DNA from: Streptosporangiaceae bacterium
GTDB taxonomy: Bacteria > Actinomycetota > Actinomycetes > Streptosporangiales > Streptosporangiaceae
Assembly: GCA_030041195.1 (NCBI GenBank)
Contig: JASHOI010000488.1
Span: 1 to 7,413, forward strand
Length of the DNA stretch: 7,413 nt
Direction: 5' to 3'
Of the stretch, positions 1 to 6,192 are shown piece by piece. The stretch's first letter is position 1. Every line of letters begins with the position of its first letter. Under the pieces are notes generated by a model, which did not search any database, was not told the DNA's origin, and worked only from the letters and a program-made list of their open reading frames with translations. The translations under genes and the position numbers were made by a program.

Positions 1-716
1 AGCAGGGTGTGCTCGAAGTAGGCGGCGTTGAACACGCCCGGGGTGAGCAGCACGATCACGGGATCGGCCGCGTACGGCGGCGCCGCGGCCCGCAGCGCGG
101 CCAGCAGCCGGGCCGGGTACTCATCGACCGGGTTGACGTGCTGCTCGGCGAACAGCGCCGGGAACGTCCTGGTCATCGCCAGCCGGTTCTCGACCACGTA
201 GCTGACGCCCGACGGGGTGCGCAGATTGTCCTCCAGCACCCGGAATCTGCCGGTCTCGTCCCGGACCAGATCGATGCCTGCGACGTGCACCCGCACGCCG
301 CCGCGCGGGGTCAGGCCGGCGGCCTCGCGGCGGAAGTGCTGGGACGTCAGCACCACCTGCCGGGGCAGCACGCCGTCGGCGAAGACCTGGCCCGGCCCGT
401 ACACGTCGGCGAGAAATGCCTCGAGCGCCAGCACCCGCTGACGCACGCCGCGTGAGATGTGGTCCCATTCGACCGCATCGATGATCCGGGGGATCAGGTC
501 CAGCGGGAACGGCCGTTCCTCGCCCGCATGGTCGAAGGTGACCCCGCGGTCGGTGAAGGCCCGCGCCATCTGGTCCGCCCGGTACCGCAGCTCTCCCGGG
601 TCCAGCGGCTGCAGTGCGGTGACCAGTGCCTGGTACGCATACCGCGGCAGCCCCGGCCGCTCGAACATCTCGTCCCAGGCGGCGGCGAGCCGATAGCTGT
701 CGAAAATGTCCGCCAC
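1..716 (-). CDS. Circularly permuted ATP-grasp protein, N-terminal part (partial at left edge)
   Basis: The frame reads 238 codons without a stop and leaves the window at base 1, so roughly half of a protein usually near 480-550 residues is present. The N-terminus (ADIFDSYRLAAAWDEMFERP) is typical of the DUF404/DUF407 circularly permuted type 2 ATP-grasp family. Further family segments are the region with VEWDHISRGVRQR (about residues 82-94) and the core IDLVRDETGRFRVLEDN followed by LRTPSGVSYVVENR (about 148-178), where E162, D163 and N164 belong to the conserved ATP-grasp-like core. Members are soluble, predicted ATP-dependent carboxylate-amine ligases; the substrate is unknown. In many bacteria they sit beside an alpha-E (DUF403) protein and a transglutaminase-like protein, which would lie left of this window. 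GTG at 716 is chosen because the family N-terminus begins there. It has no Shine-Dalgarno sequence, but a TAnnnT hexamer lies six bases upstream. An in-frame TTG at 839 would add 41 residues that do not resemble the family. Confidence 0.86.
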   Translation of the reverse strand, partial: MADIFDSYRLAAAWDEMFERPGLPRYAYQALVTALQPLDPGELRYRADQMARAFTDRGVTFDHAGEERPFPLDLIPRIIDAVEWDHISRGVRQRVLALEAFLADVYGPGQVFADGVLPRQVVLTSQHFRREAAGLTPRGGVRVHVAGIDLVRDETGRFRVLEDNLRTPSGVSYVVENRLAMTRTFPALFAEQHVNPVDEYPARLLAALRAAAPPYAADPVIVLLTPGVFNAAYFEHTL

Positions 717-722
717 GGCGAA

Positions 723-728
723 AGCGTA
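723..728 (-). promoter_or_regulatory. Possible -10 hexamer (TACGCT) for the ATP-grasp gene
   Basis: On the minus strand TACGCT fits TAnnnT and ends six bases before the GTG at 716, where a leaderless transcript would start. No convincing -35 is visible and there is no Shine-Dalgarno sequence. This is a weak site on its own, supported by the same arrangement at two other genes in the window. Confidence 0.3.
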
Positions 729-774
729 GATGCGGCATGTTGCGTTCTCGTTACCGAATACGCCTTGATATGCA

Positions 775-788
775 CCGGGATTTCCCGG
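775..788. repeat. Inverted repeat CCGGGA-TT-TCCCGG in divergent intergenic region
   Basis: Perfect six-base arms flank a two-base centre, about 60 bp upstream of the ATP-grasp start and 170 bp upstream of the LCP start. It could be an operator, but GC-rich palindromes this short arise by chance and no regulator family is recognised from it. Confidence 0.3.
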
Positions 789-838
789 ACCGGGGTCTGA
801 TCGGCCTGGCCAGACGGGTCGGCGCAGGTGGCGGGTCA

Positions 839-863
839 AGGATCCTGCCCTCTTCAGGATTCT
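839..863. repeat. Inverted repeat with nine-base arms, seven-base loop
   Basis: AGGATCCTG and CAGGATTCT are inverted copies matching at eight of nine positions, separated by CCCTCTT. In a plus-strand RNA the mismatch would be a tolerated G-U pair. It lies between the divergent ATP-grasp and LCP genes, just before the short ORF at 883. It may be an operator or a 5'-leader hairpin. It has no U-tract, so it is not called a terminator. Confidence 0.35.
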
Positions 864-882
864 CCCAGGTCAGGGAGGAATC

Positions 883-921
883 ATGGCGGAGGGTAACAGG
901 GTAGGAGTGGCTTCGGATTAG
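883..921 (+). other. 12-codon upstream ORF with strong ribosome binding site, in frame with the LCP gene
   Basis: ATG at 883 follows AGGGAGGAA (872-880) at good spacing and opens a frame encoding MAEGNRVGVASD, closed by TAG at 919-921. It is in the same frame as the LCP gene, whose start at 961 is 13 codons beyond this stop. It may be a leader peptide, or the original N-terminus of the LCP protein cut off by a nonsense change, or a chance ORF. If the LCP promoter is the TAGCGT at 919-924, it would not be transcribed with the LCP gene. Confidence 0.25.
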
Positions 922-924
922 CGT
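919..924 (+). promoter_or_regulatory. Possible -10 hexamer (TAGCGT) for the LCP gene
   Basis: TAGCGT fits TAnnnT and would give a leader of about 30 bases containing the ribosome binding site at 948-953. No clear -35 hexamer is seen 16-19 bases upstream. It is a low-confidence candidate that competes with the short-ORF interpretation. Confidence 0.2.
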
Positions 925-947
925 GGATTCTGGCCGAGGTTGAGGTC

Positions 948-953
948 GAGGAG
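948..953 (+). promoter_or_regulatory. Ribosome binding site GAGGAG deciding the LCP start
   Basis: GAGGAG lies seven bases before GTG at 961. This favours 961 over the upstream in-frame TTG at 940, which itself precedes this site and has no comparable one of its own. Confidence 0.6.
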
Positions 954-960
954 TTCGGGC

Positions 961-2763
961 GTGCGTGGTTTGAAGCTCGGTCCGGTCACCATAGGCAGGG
1001 TCGGCTACACGGTTGCGTGCCTGGCCGCTGCCGCGATTCTCGTGGTGGCCGGCTACGCCCACAAGCTCGTTACCCTGACCGACGAGCTCGGCGGCGGGGT
1101 GGCGCTCGGCAGCGCCCCGTCTGTCGGCGCGATGAACATCCTGGTGATGGGGCTGGAGAGCCGGACCACCTTCCAGGGGCAGGACCTGTCGGTGCGGCAG
1201 CTCACCGAGACGCACTCGGGCAACGAGTCGGAGGTCGAGGCCGGCCTCGAGGGCTCGCAGGACACCGACACGCTGATCTTGATCCACGTCTTCGCCGGGG
1301 GGCAGAAGGCGGTCGGCTTCTCGATCCCCCGCGACGACGTCGTCAATTACCCGCACGCCACCTACGACGGGCTCACCGAGGGCAAGATCGACGCGGCCTA
1401 CGCCTACGCTTACGACGAGTCGCTGGAGCAGACCGCCGACTCCAGCATGACCCAGGCCCAGCGGTACCTGGCCGCTAACCAGGCGGGCCAGCTGTTCGAG
1501 GTCCAGACGGTCGAGTCGGTGACCGGCGTGCACATCGACCACTTGATCGAGTCGAACATCATCGGCTTCTACGAGCTCGCCCAGCAGTTCGGCGGGCTGG
1601 AGATCTGCATCCGGCCCGCCCCGGCACAGGGCGGCCTGCCCGCCGGGGCGAACCTGACCGACAACGATCCGCTCACCGGCACCGACAACTCGGGGTTCAA
1701 CGCCTACCAGGACGGCTACAACGCGAAGAAGGGCGGCAGGCAGTACCTGCACCTGTCGGCGGCGCAGTCACTGGCCTACGTCCGGTCGCGCGACACCCTG
1801 CCCGGGGTCGACATCGGCCGCACCGCACGACAGCAGGCAGCCATCCAGTACCTCGTATGGAAGCTGAAGACCAGCGGCGTGCTGAGCGACCTCGGCTCGC
1901 TCACCACCCTGCTGAGCAACGCGAAGAGCTACCTCATGTACGACAGCGGCTGGAACCTGATCGGCTTCGCGCAGGGCTCGCGCGCCTTGTCCAGCAGCAA
2001 CCTCAACCTGAGCACGCTGCCCGAGATATCAACGAATGACGTCTACGTTCCCGGCTACCCAGGCCTGCAGAGCGTGAACTACATCGACGTGCCGCAGATC
2101 CAGCAGCAGGTGCACGCGGCGTTCTACGGGTCTTCGATGATCCCGTCGACGGCCTCGTCGGTGACCGTGGACGTCTACGACGGCAGCGGCACCGACGGGC
2201 TGGCCGGGGACGTCTCGCAGGACCTCGTCGCGATGGGCTACAAGGCCGGCGCCGCCCAGAACTCCTCCTCCCAGTCGCAGCCGGCCGGTGACGACACCGA
2301 GGTCTTTTACGGCGCGGGCAGCGCGGCCGACGCAAACGCGCAGATGATCGCCGACGTCATGGGCGTGCAGTCCGCCACCCCGCTGTCGTCGCTGCCGGCC
2401 GGCCACGTGGAGGTACTGCTCGGCTCCCAGGTCACCGCGCAGGCACCGGGGCTGGAGATGTTCGGCGCCGACAGCGTCAACGCCTCGGACTACGTCAGCG
2501 CCGCGGAGCAGAACGGCCAGCCCATTCCGGCGAACGTGCAGGCGGCTGACAACGCCGGCTCGCAGTCCGATGTGCCCGCCTACTCCCAGGCGCATAACAC
2601 GTCTTCCGCATCCGCGTCGTCCGGCTCTGCGGCTTCGTCTGGCTCCTCTGGCTCGTCGAGATCCGTTTCCAGGAAGTCCTCGTCACGCTCCTCAAAGAGG
2701 CATGCCGGCCGCTCGTCCACGGCCCCGAACCCGCCGTATGGCCTCACGACCTGCCCGTACTAG
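961..2763 (+). CDS. LytR-CpsA-Psr (LCP) family cell-wall glycopolymer ligase with LytR_C domain
   Basis: This 600-residue protein has a short cytoplasmic N-terminus, one membrane segment (about residues 14-32) and a large extracellular part. LCP signatures are NILVMGLESR (59-68), QDTDTLILIHV starting at 100 with D101 and D103, SIPRDD (121-126), and the Arg-rich strand YVRSRD (273-278) followed by GVDIGRTARQQ. The Asp and Arg residues are those that hold the polyprenyl-pyrophosphate/metal site. LCP enzymes move teichoic acids, arabinogalactan or other polymers from undecaprenyl- or decaprenyl-phosphate carriers to peptidoglycan outside the membrane; which polymer is used here is unknown. A LytR_C domain spans about 401-488 (VTVDVYDGSG to HVEVLLGS). 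The tail from 541 is Ser/Gly-rich, then Arg/Lys-rich (567-585), ending TTCPY. Usually GsDSR carries Asp; here the position is Glu66. The GTG start is chosen for its ribosome binding site. The 3' end overlaps the opposing membrane gene by 20 bp. Confidence 0.94.
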   Translation: MRGLKLGPVTIGRVGYTVACLAAAAILVVAGYAHKLVTLTDELGGGVALGSAPSVGAMNILVMGLESRTTFQGQDLSVRQLTETHSGNESEVEAGLEGSQDTDTLILIHVFAGGQKAVGFSIPRDDVVNYPHATYDGLTEGKIDAAYAYAYDESLEQTADSSMTQAQRYLAANQAGQLFEVQTVESVTGVHIDHLIESNIIGFYELAQQFGGLEICIRPAPAQGGLPAGANLTDNDPLTGTDNSGFNAYQDGYNAKKGGRQYLHLSAAQSLAYVRSRDTLPGVDIGRTARQQAAIQYLVWKLKTSGVLSDLGSLTTLLSNAKSYLMYDSGWNLIGFAQGSRALSSSNLNLSTLPEISTNDVYVPGYPGLQSVNYIDVPQIQQQVHAAFYGSSMIPSTASSVTVDVYDGSGTDGLAGDVSQDLVAMGYKAGAAQNSSSQSQPAGDDTEVFYGAGSAADANAQMIADVMGVQSATPLSSLPAGHVEVLLGSQVTAQAPGLEMFGADSVNASDYVSAAEQNGQPIPANVQAADNAGSQSDVPAYSQAHNTSSASASSGSAASSGSSGSSRSVSRKSSSRSSKRHAGRSSTAPNPPYGLTTCPY

Positions 2764-3220
2764 CCGGTGGGTCGCGCCGGATGTTGTGCTTCGGCGAGGA
2801 GCGCCTGCCGAGCGCGCGGAGCAGCCACCGGGCGATCGCGATCAGTACCGCCAGCGCGGTGGCGGCGATCATCGCGTGGAACCCCCCGGCGAGCCACTGC
2901 ACGGCGCTGAGCGTCAGCGCGGTCCGCGAGGTATCGACCGCGTGGTCGTGGATGAGCCCGGTGATGACGGCCGCTGCCGCGTACCCGAGCGCGGGCGCCG
3001 GGATGATCGCGTAGGCCGAGCGAGCCCTGACGCTGATCCCGGCGGCCACCGTGCCGCCGGCGACGAAGATGCCCAGCGCCAGGCCGGGATCGCGGCGCGA
3101 GGCCACCGTGAACACCGCACCGAGCAGGGCGGCGGCCAGCACCATCAGCACGCCGGCCCACGCCGGGTAGCGGCCCCAGCCGAGCATCCTCCTGGGCTCG
3201 CCAGCGTCGGCTTCGGGCAC
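2744..3220 (-). CDS. Small four-helix membrane protein, DUF6542-like
   Basis: About 158 residues from GTG at 3220. Four hydrophobic segments lie near residues 20-40, 47-64, 69-90 and 109-134, followed by a basic, Pro-containing cytoplasmic-type tail (RRSSPKHNIRRD). The pattern, including GLALGIFVAGGTVAAGISVR and AVQWLAGGFHAMIAAT, resembles the actinobacterial DUF6542 membrane family as I remember it, whose function is unknown. No catalytic motif is seen. The start is uncertain. The frame stays open to GTG at 3397, but the extra codons often end in A or T, unlike real genes here, so that part is probably non-coding. TTG at 3232 is possible. ATG at 3187 has AGGAGG directly against it, too close for a normal ribosome binding site. 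The gene converges on the LCP gene with a 20-bp overlap, so no terminator separates them. It is divergent from the P450. Confidence 0.68.
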   Translation of the reverse strand: MPEADAGEPRRMLGWGRYPAWAGVLMVLAAALLGAVFTVASRRDPGLALGIFVAGGTVAAGISVRARSAYAIIPAPALGYAAAAVITGLIHDHAVDTSRTALTLSAVQWLAGGFHAMIAATALAVLIAIARWLLRALGRRSSPKHNIRRDPPASTGRS

Positions 3221-3423
3221 ACGTGTACTCAAGCCAGCCAGCGCCTCTCCCCGGCATCCTTCTGCCTGCCTGGCCCGCCAGGCGCGTCCGGGCGGTCGGG
3301 CGCCTTGCCTTGCGGATGCGCTCGGGCTTTCTTCAGGCCTGGTAGGTGCTCTGCCGCAAGCGTAATGCCCGGCCGGCCGTTGGATAGCGAGGACCACCTC
3401 CTGCCATATCCGTGAGGAACGGT

Positions 3424-3429
3424 TACCGT
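3424..3429 (+). promoter_or_regulatory. Possible -10 hexamer (TACCGT) for the P450 gene
   Basis: TACCGT fits TAnnnT and ends six bases before GTG at 3436, the geometry expected for a leaderless transcript. It sits within a small inverted repeat (ACGGT-T-ACCGT, 3419-3429). No clear -35 is visible. It supports start 3436 over GTG at 3412. Confidence 0.3.
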
Positions 3430-3435
3430 GGGCAC

Positions 3436-4662
3436 GTGGCCGAGCCAGCGGCGCCGCCCACGAAGGCGCACAAGGAGGCGGGCGGCGGCTTGCGCCTCGC
3501 CGACCTCCCGATTGCGGAGAGCCGGACCGCGGCCTGGGCGATCCTCCGCGATGCCGGGCCGGTGATCCGGAGCCCGCGTGGCTCGTACATGATCGTTGCA
3601 GCCGAGCCAGCGGAGTTCGTGTTCAGGCATCCCGAGCTCTTCTCGTCCAAGCGGGCCTTTGACATGGCCGGGAGCCCGCTGGCCATGGTGCCGATCGCGT
3701 TCGACCCGCCCGAGCACACCCGTTACCGGCGGGTGCTGCAGCCGTTCTTCAGCCCTCGGGGCACCGCGTCGTGGCTGCCGATGGTGCGTTCCCTGGCCGG
3801 CCAGCTCATCGACGGCTTCGCCGCCCGGGGCGAGTGTGACCTGGTGGCGGACCTGGCGGTGCCGCTCCCGGCTCAGGTGTTCCTGACCCTGTTCGGCCTG
3901 CCGCTGGAAGACCGGGACCGCCTGATCGCCTGGAAGGAAGCCCTGGTCAACAACTTCGGCTTCCCGCGCGGGGAGCCGCCGTCGCAGCGGGCCGCGCGGA
4001 TGGGCGCGGAACTCTACGAGTACCTCGTCAGCCACATCGCAAACCGGCGGCGCAGCGGCGGGACCGAGGACCTGCTCGGCCTGCTGCTCGCCGACACCAG
4101 CGCCGAGCGGCTCAGCGACGACGAGCTGCTCGGCTTGTCGTTCCTTTTCGTGCTGGCCGGGCTGGAGACCGTGACCTCGGCGCTGAGCACGGCGTTCGCC
4201 GTACTGGCCACCGGGGCCGCGTTCAGGCGGCAGATCGTCGCGGAACCGGCCGTGATACCGGCAGCCGTTGAGGAACTGCTGCGCTACGACGGGCCGGTGG
4301 TGTTCGTGCCGCGCATCGCCACCCAGGACGTCGAACTGGCCGGCCACACGATCCCGGCGGGCTCGTACGTGATGATCACCATCGCGGCCGCCGGCCGCGA
4401 CCCGGCCGAGCACCCGGATCCGGACACCATCGACTTCCAGCGCCAGGAGCGCAGCCTCGCGTTCGGCGGCGGCCCGCATCGCTGTCTCGGCTCGCACCTG
4501 GCCCGGATGGAGATGCGGGTGGCGCTCCAGGAATGGCACCGCCGGATCCCGGACTACGCGCTCGCGCCCGGCGTGACGCCGCGGGTCACCTGGCCCGCGG
4601 GCGTCGTCGGCATCGACAGCCTGCCGCTCGTTTTCCGGCCCGCCGCCGGTGCCGGGCCATGA
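3436..4662 (+). CDS. Cytochrome P450 monooxygenase
   Basis: Full-length soluble bacterial P450 of 408 residues with no membrane anchor. Landmarks in order are the C-helix segment PPEHTRYRRVLQPFF; the I-helix oxygen-activation motif AGLET (241-245), matching (A/G)Gx(D/E)T; the K-helix ExxR (E280 to R283, in EELLRYDGPV); and the haem-binding loop FGGGPHRCLG with the axial thiolate Cys350, an exact match to FGxGxHxCxG. It should insert one oxygen atom into a small-molecule substrate using electrons from ferredoxin and a reductase, neither of which is encoded nearby. Substrate and CYP family cannot be assigned. GTG at 3436 gives a conventional N-terminus (AEPAAPPTK) and has a TAnnnT hexamer at -12; the in-frame GTG at 3412 would add eight residues. 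Neither has a Shine-Dalgarno sequence at normal spacing. The gene is divergent from the membrane protein and convergent with the exporter. Confidence 0.95.
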   Translation: MAEPAAPPTKAHKEAGGGLRLADLPIAESRTAAWAILRDAGPVIRSPRGSYMIVAAEPAEFVFRHPELFSSKRAFDMAGSPLAMVPIAFDPPEHTRYRRVLQPFFSPRGTASWLPMVRSLAGQLIDGFAARGECDLVADLAVPLPAQVFLTLFGLPLEDRDRLIAWKEALVNNFGFPRGEPPSQRAARMGAELYEYLVSHIANRRRSGGTEDLLGLLLADTSAERLSDDELLGLSFLFVLAGLETVTSALSTAFAVLATGAAFRRQIVAEPAVIPAAVEELLRYDGPVVFVPRIATQDVELAGHTIPAGSYVMITIAAAGRDPAEHPDPDTIDFQRQERSLAFGGGPHRCLGSHLARMEMRVALQEWHRRIPDYALAPGVTPRVTWPAGVVGIDSLPLVFRPAAGAGP

Positions 4663-4667
4663 GGGTA

Positions 4668-4705
4668 CCGCCGGCGCGGCGTCCTGCATGGGCCACGGCC
4701 GGCGG
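4668..4705. terminator. Possible bidirectional hairpin between convergent P450 and exporter genes
   Basis: CCGCCGGC (4668-4675) and GCCGGCGG (4698-4705) are perfect inverted eight-base arms with a 22-base loop. They fit almost exactly inside the 45-bp gap between the two stop codons. There is no U-tract on either strand and the loop is long. In such GC-rich DNA this is weak evidence. Confidence 0.25.
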
Positions 4706-4707
4706 GC

Positions 4708-6192
4708 TCACCGGCGGGACGGGACCTGCCGCGGCAGGGCGACCACCAGCACCAGCGCGACGAGGACGAAGGCCACGCTGGCCAGCACGGCGAGCTGAGC
4801 ACTGTGGGCGTACGCCCGCGCCAGGGCGTCCGGGCCGGGCCGGGCGCTGAGCGTGCCGAACAGCACGGTGCCGATCACCGCGATGCCGATCGCGCTGCCG
4901 ATCCGCTGCGCGGTCCCGAGGGTCCCGCTGGCGGTGCCGGCCTCCTGCCGTGGCACGTACGCCATGACGAAATCCTGGTTGGGCGCGATCACGATCCCGC
5001 TGCCGATCCCCGCGGCCAGCAGCGGGCCGGCCAGCTCCCATCCGCCCGGATGCGGCGCGGCCAGATGGAGCACGGCGGCCGTTCCGGCCAGGCCGGCGCC
5101 GACCAGCAGGCACCCGGTAACCAGCACCATGCGGCCCATCCGCGCCGACAGCCGGTGGCTGTTAGCGGCCCCGGCCAGGCTGCCAAGAGCGAACGGCGTG
5201 ACGACCAGCCCGCTCGCCAGCGCGCTGCGGCCGAGCCCGACCTGCCACAGGATCGACAGCGTGAAGAACACGCTGGTGAACCCGGCGAAAAACACGATCG
5301 CGAAGACGGCTCCCGCTGAGAACGACGAGCGCGCCAGCAGCCCGGGCTTGAGCAGCGCGTCCCCGCCGCGCCGGTCGGTGCGCACCTCCCACGCGGCCAG
5401 CAGGGCGAGCACCGCCACGGACGCGCCGAGGGACACGTAGGTCCAGGCGGGCCACCCGTCCGGCTGTCCCTCGATCAGCGGTATCAGCAGCAGCAACAGG
5501 CCAGCCGCGAGCAGCCCGAGACCGACCGGGTCGATCCGGCGCCGGACGCGGCCGGCCGGCAGCGGGAGCAGCCAGGCGGCCAGCGGCAGCGCGATAGCGC
5601 CGATGAACAGGTTGACCAGGAAGACCCACCGCCAGCCGTCGGCCGTGCCCGCGGCCTGGATGATCAGGCCGCCGAGCACCGGCCCGAGCGCGGTGGACAC
5701 GCCGATCACCGCGCCCAGCGTCCCGAACGCCTTCGACCGCTGCGGGCCGGTGAACGCAAGCTGGATCGTGGCGGATATCGCCGGGTAGAACACGCCGGCG
5801 CCGAAGCCCTGCACCACGCGCGCGGTGATGATCTCGGCTGGGGTGCGCGATAGCCCGCACGCCACGCTGGCCAGCGTGAACACCGCAAGCCCCGCGATGA
5901 ACTGCCGTTTGTGGCCGATCCGGTCTCCGACGCGGCCCGCGGGAACCAGCACCAGGCCGTACGCGAGCGCGTACCCGGACACGATCCACTCCAGGCTGGC
6001 GGCCGAGGCGTGCAGGCCGGTGCGGATCGTCGGCAGCGCCACGTTCACGATCGTGGTGTCGAGCAAGGCCATGAACGCGCCGACGAGCACGATCGCAACG
6101 GCCTGCCAGCCGGGGCCGTCGGCCTGGGATGCGGCACCGGGTGCCGGGCCGGCTCCCGTCCCCAGCGCGGGGCTGCCGGGCTGCCCGGTCAC
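4708..6192 (-). CDS. MFS exporter, DHA2 (EmrB/QacA, 14-helix) family
   Basis: A 494-residue integral membrane protein with many hydrophobic segments, matching the usual length of 14-helix drug:proton antiporters. Family motifs are D1 (LDTTIVNVALP, 44-54), motif A in the loop between helices 2 and 3 (GRVGDRIGHKR, 86-96), TARVVQGFGAG (about 123-133), and the antiporter motif C (GVSTALGPVLGG, 164-175). It probably exports a hydrophobic or cationic compound using the proton gradient; the substrate is unknown. GTG at 6192 overlaps the TGA of padR as GTGA (6189-6192), so translation is likely coupled and both genes share one message. The first 28 residues are Gly/Pro/Ala-rich and probably cytoplasmic. 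The gene is convergent with the P450, so a shared pathway is possible but not shown. Confidence 0.95.
   Translation of the reverse strand: MTGQPGSPALGTGAGPAPGAASQADGPGWQAVAIVLVGAFMALLDTTIVNVALPTIRTGLHASAASLEWIVSGYALAYGLVLVPAGRVGDRIGHKRQFIAGLAVFTLASVACGLSRTPAEIITARVVQGFGAGVFYPAISATIQLAFTGPQRSKAFGTLGAVIGVSTALGPVLGGLIIQAAGTADGWRWVFLVNLFIGAIALPLAAWLLPLPAGRVRRRIDPVGLGLLAAGLLLLLIPLIEGQPDGWPAWTYVSLGASVAVLALLAAWEVRTDRRGGDALLKPGLLARSSFSAGAVFAIVFFAGFTSVFFTLSILWQVGLGRSALASGLVVTPFALGSLAGAANSHRLSARMGRMVLVTGCLLVGAGLAGTAAVLHLAAPHPGGWELAGPLLAAGIGSGIVIAPNQDFVMAYVPRQEAGTASGTLGTAQRIGSAIGIAVIGTVLFGTLSARPGPDALARAYAHSAQLAVLASVAFVLVALVLVVALPRQVPSRR

Noticed and set aside
121..738. 205-codon minus-strand frame over the ATP-grasp gene
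   Set aside because: Out-of-frame reading with Arg/Gly-rich composition; the adjacent frame carries the ATP-grasp family motifs.
751..1752. 333-codon minus-strand frame opposite the LCP gene
   Set aside because: No family resemblance, and it lies opposite the conserved LCP domain; a shadow frame.
3233..3397. N-terminal extension of the four-helix membrane protein up to GTG 3397
   Set aside because: Codons often end in A or T, unlike other genes here, and the peptide is polar and unlike the family; treated as non-coding upstream DNA.
3419..3429. ACGGT-T-ACCGT inverted repeat upstream of the P450 start at 3436
   Set aside because: Five-base arms are too short to call an operator on their own; mentioned only under the promoter candidate.
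3229..4689. Long minus-strand open frame (486 codons) opposite the P450
   Set aside because: It is antisense to a clear P450. Its translation is Arg/Gly/His-rich with no domain, a normal artefact of GC-rich codon bias.
4699..4718. Direct repeat of CCGGCGGG around the exporter stop codon
   Set aside because: Eight-base GC-only repeats are common in this DNA; no mobile-element features flank it.
4725..4738. 14-bp perfect palindrome CCTGCCGCGGCAGG near the exporter's 3' end
   Set aside because: It lies in coding sequence, leaves only a short stem once a loop is allowed, and such GC palindromes are expected by chance.
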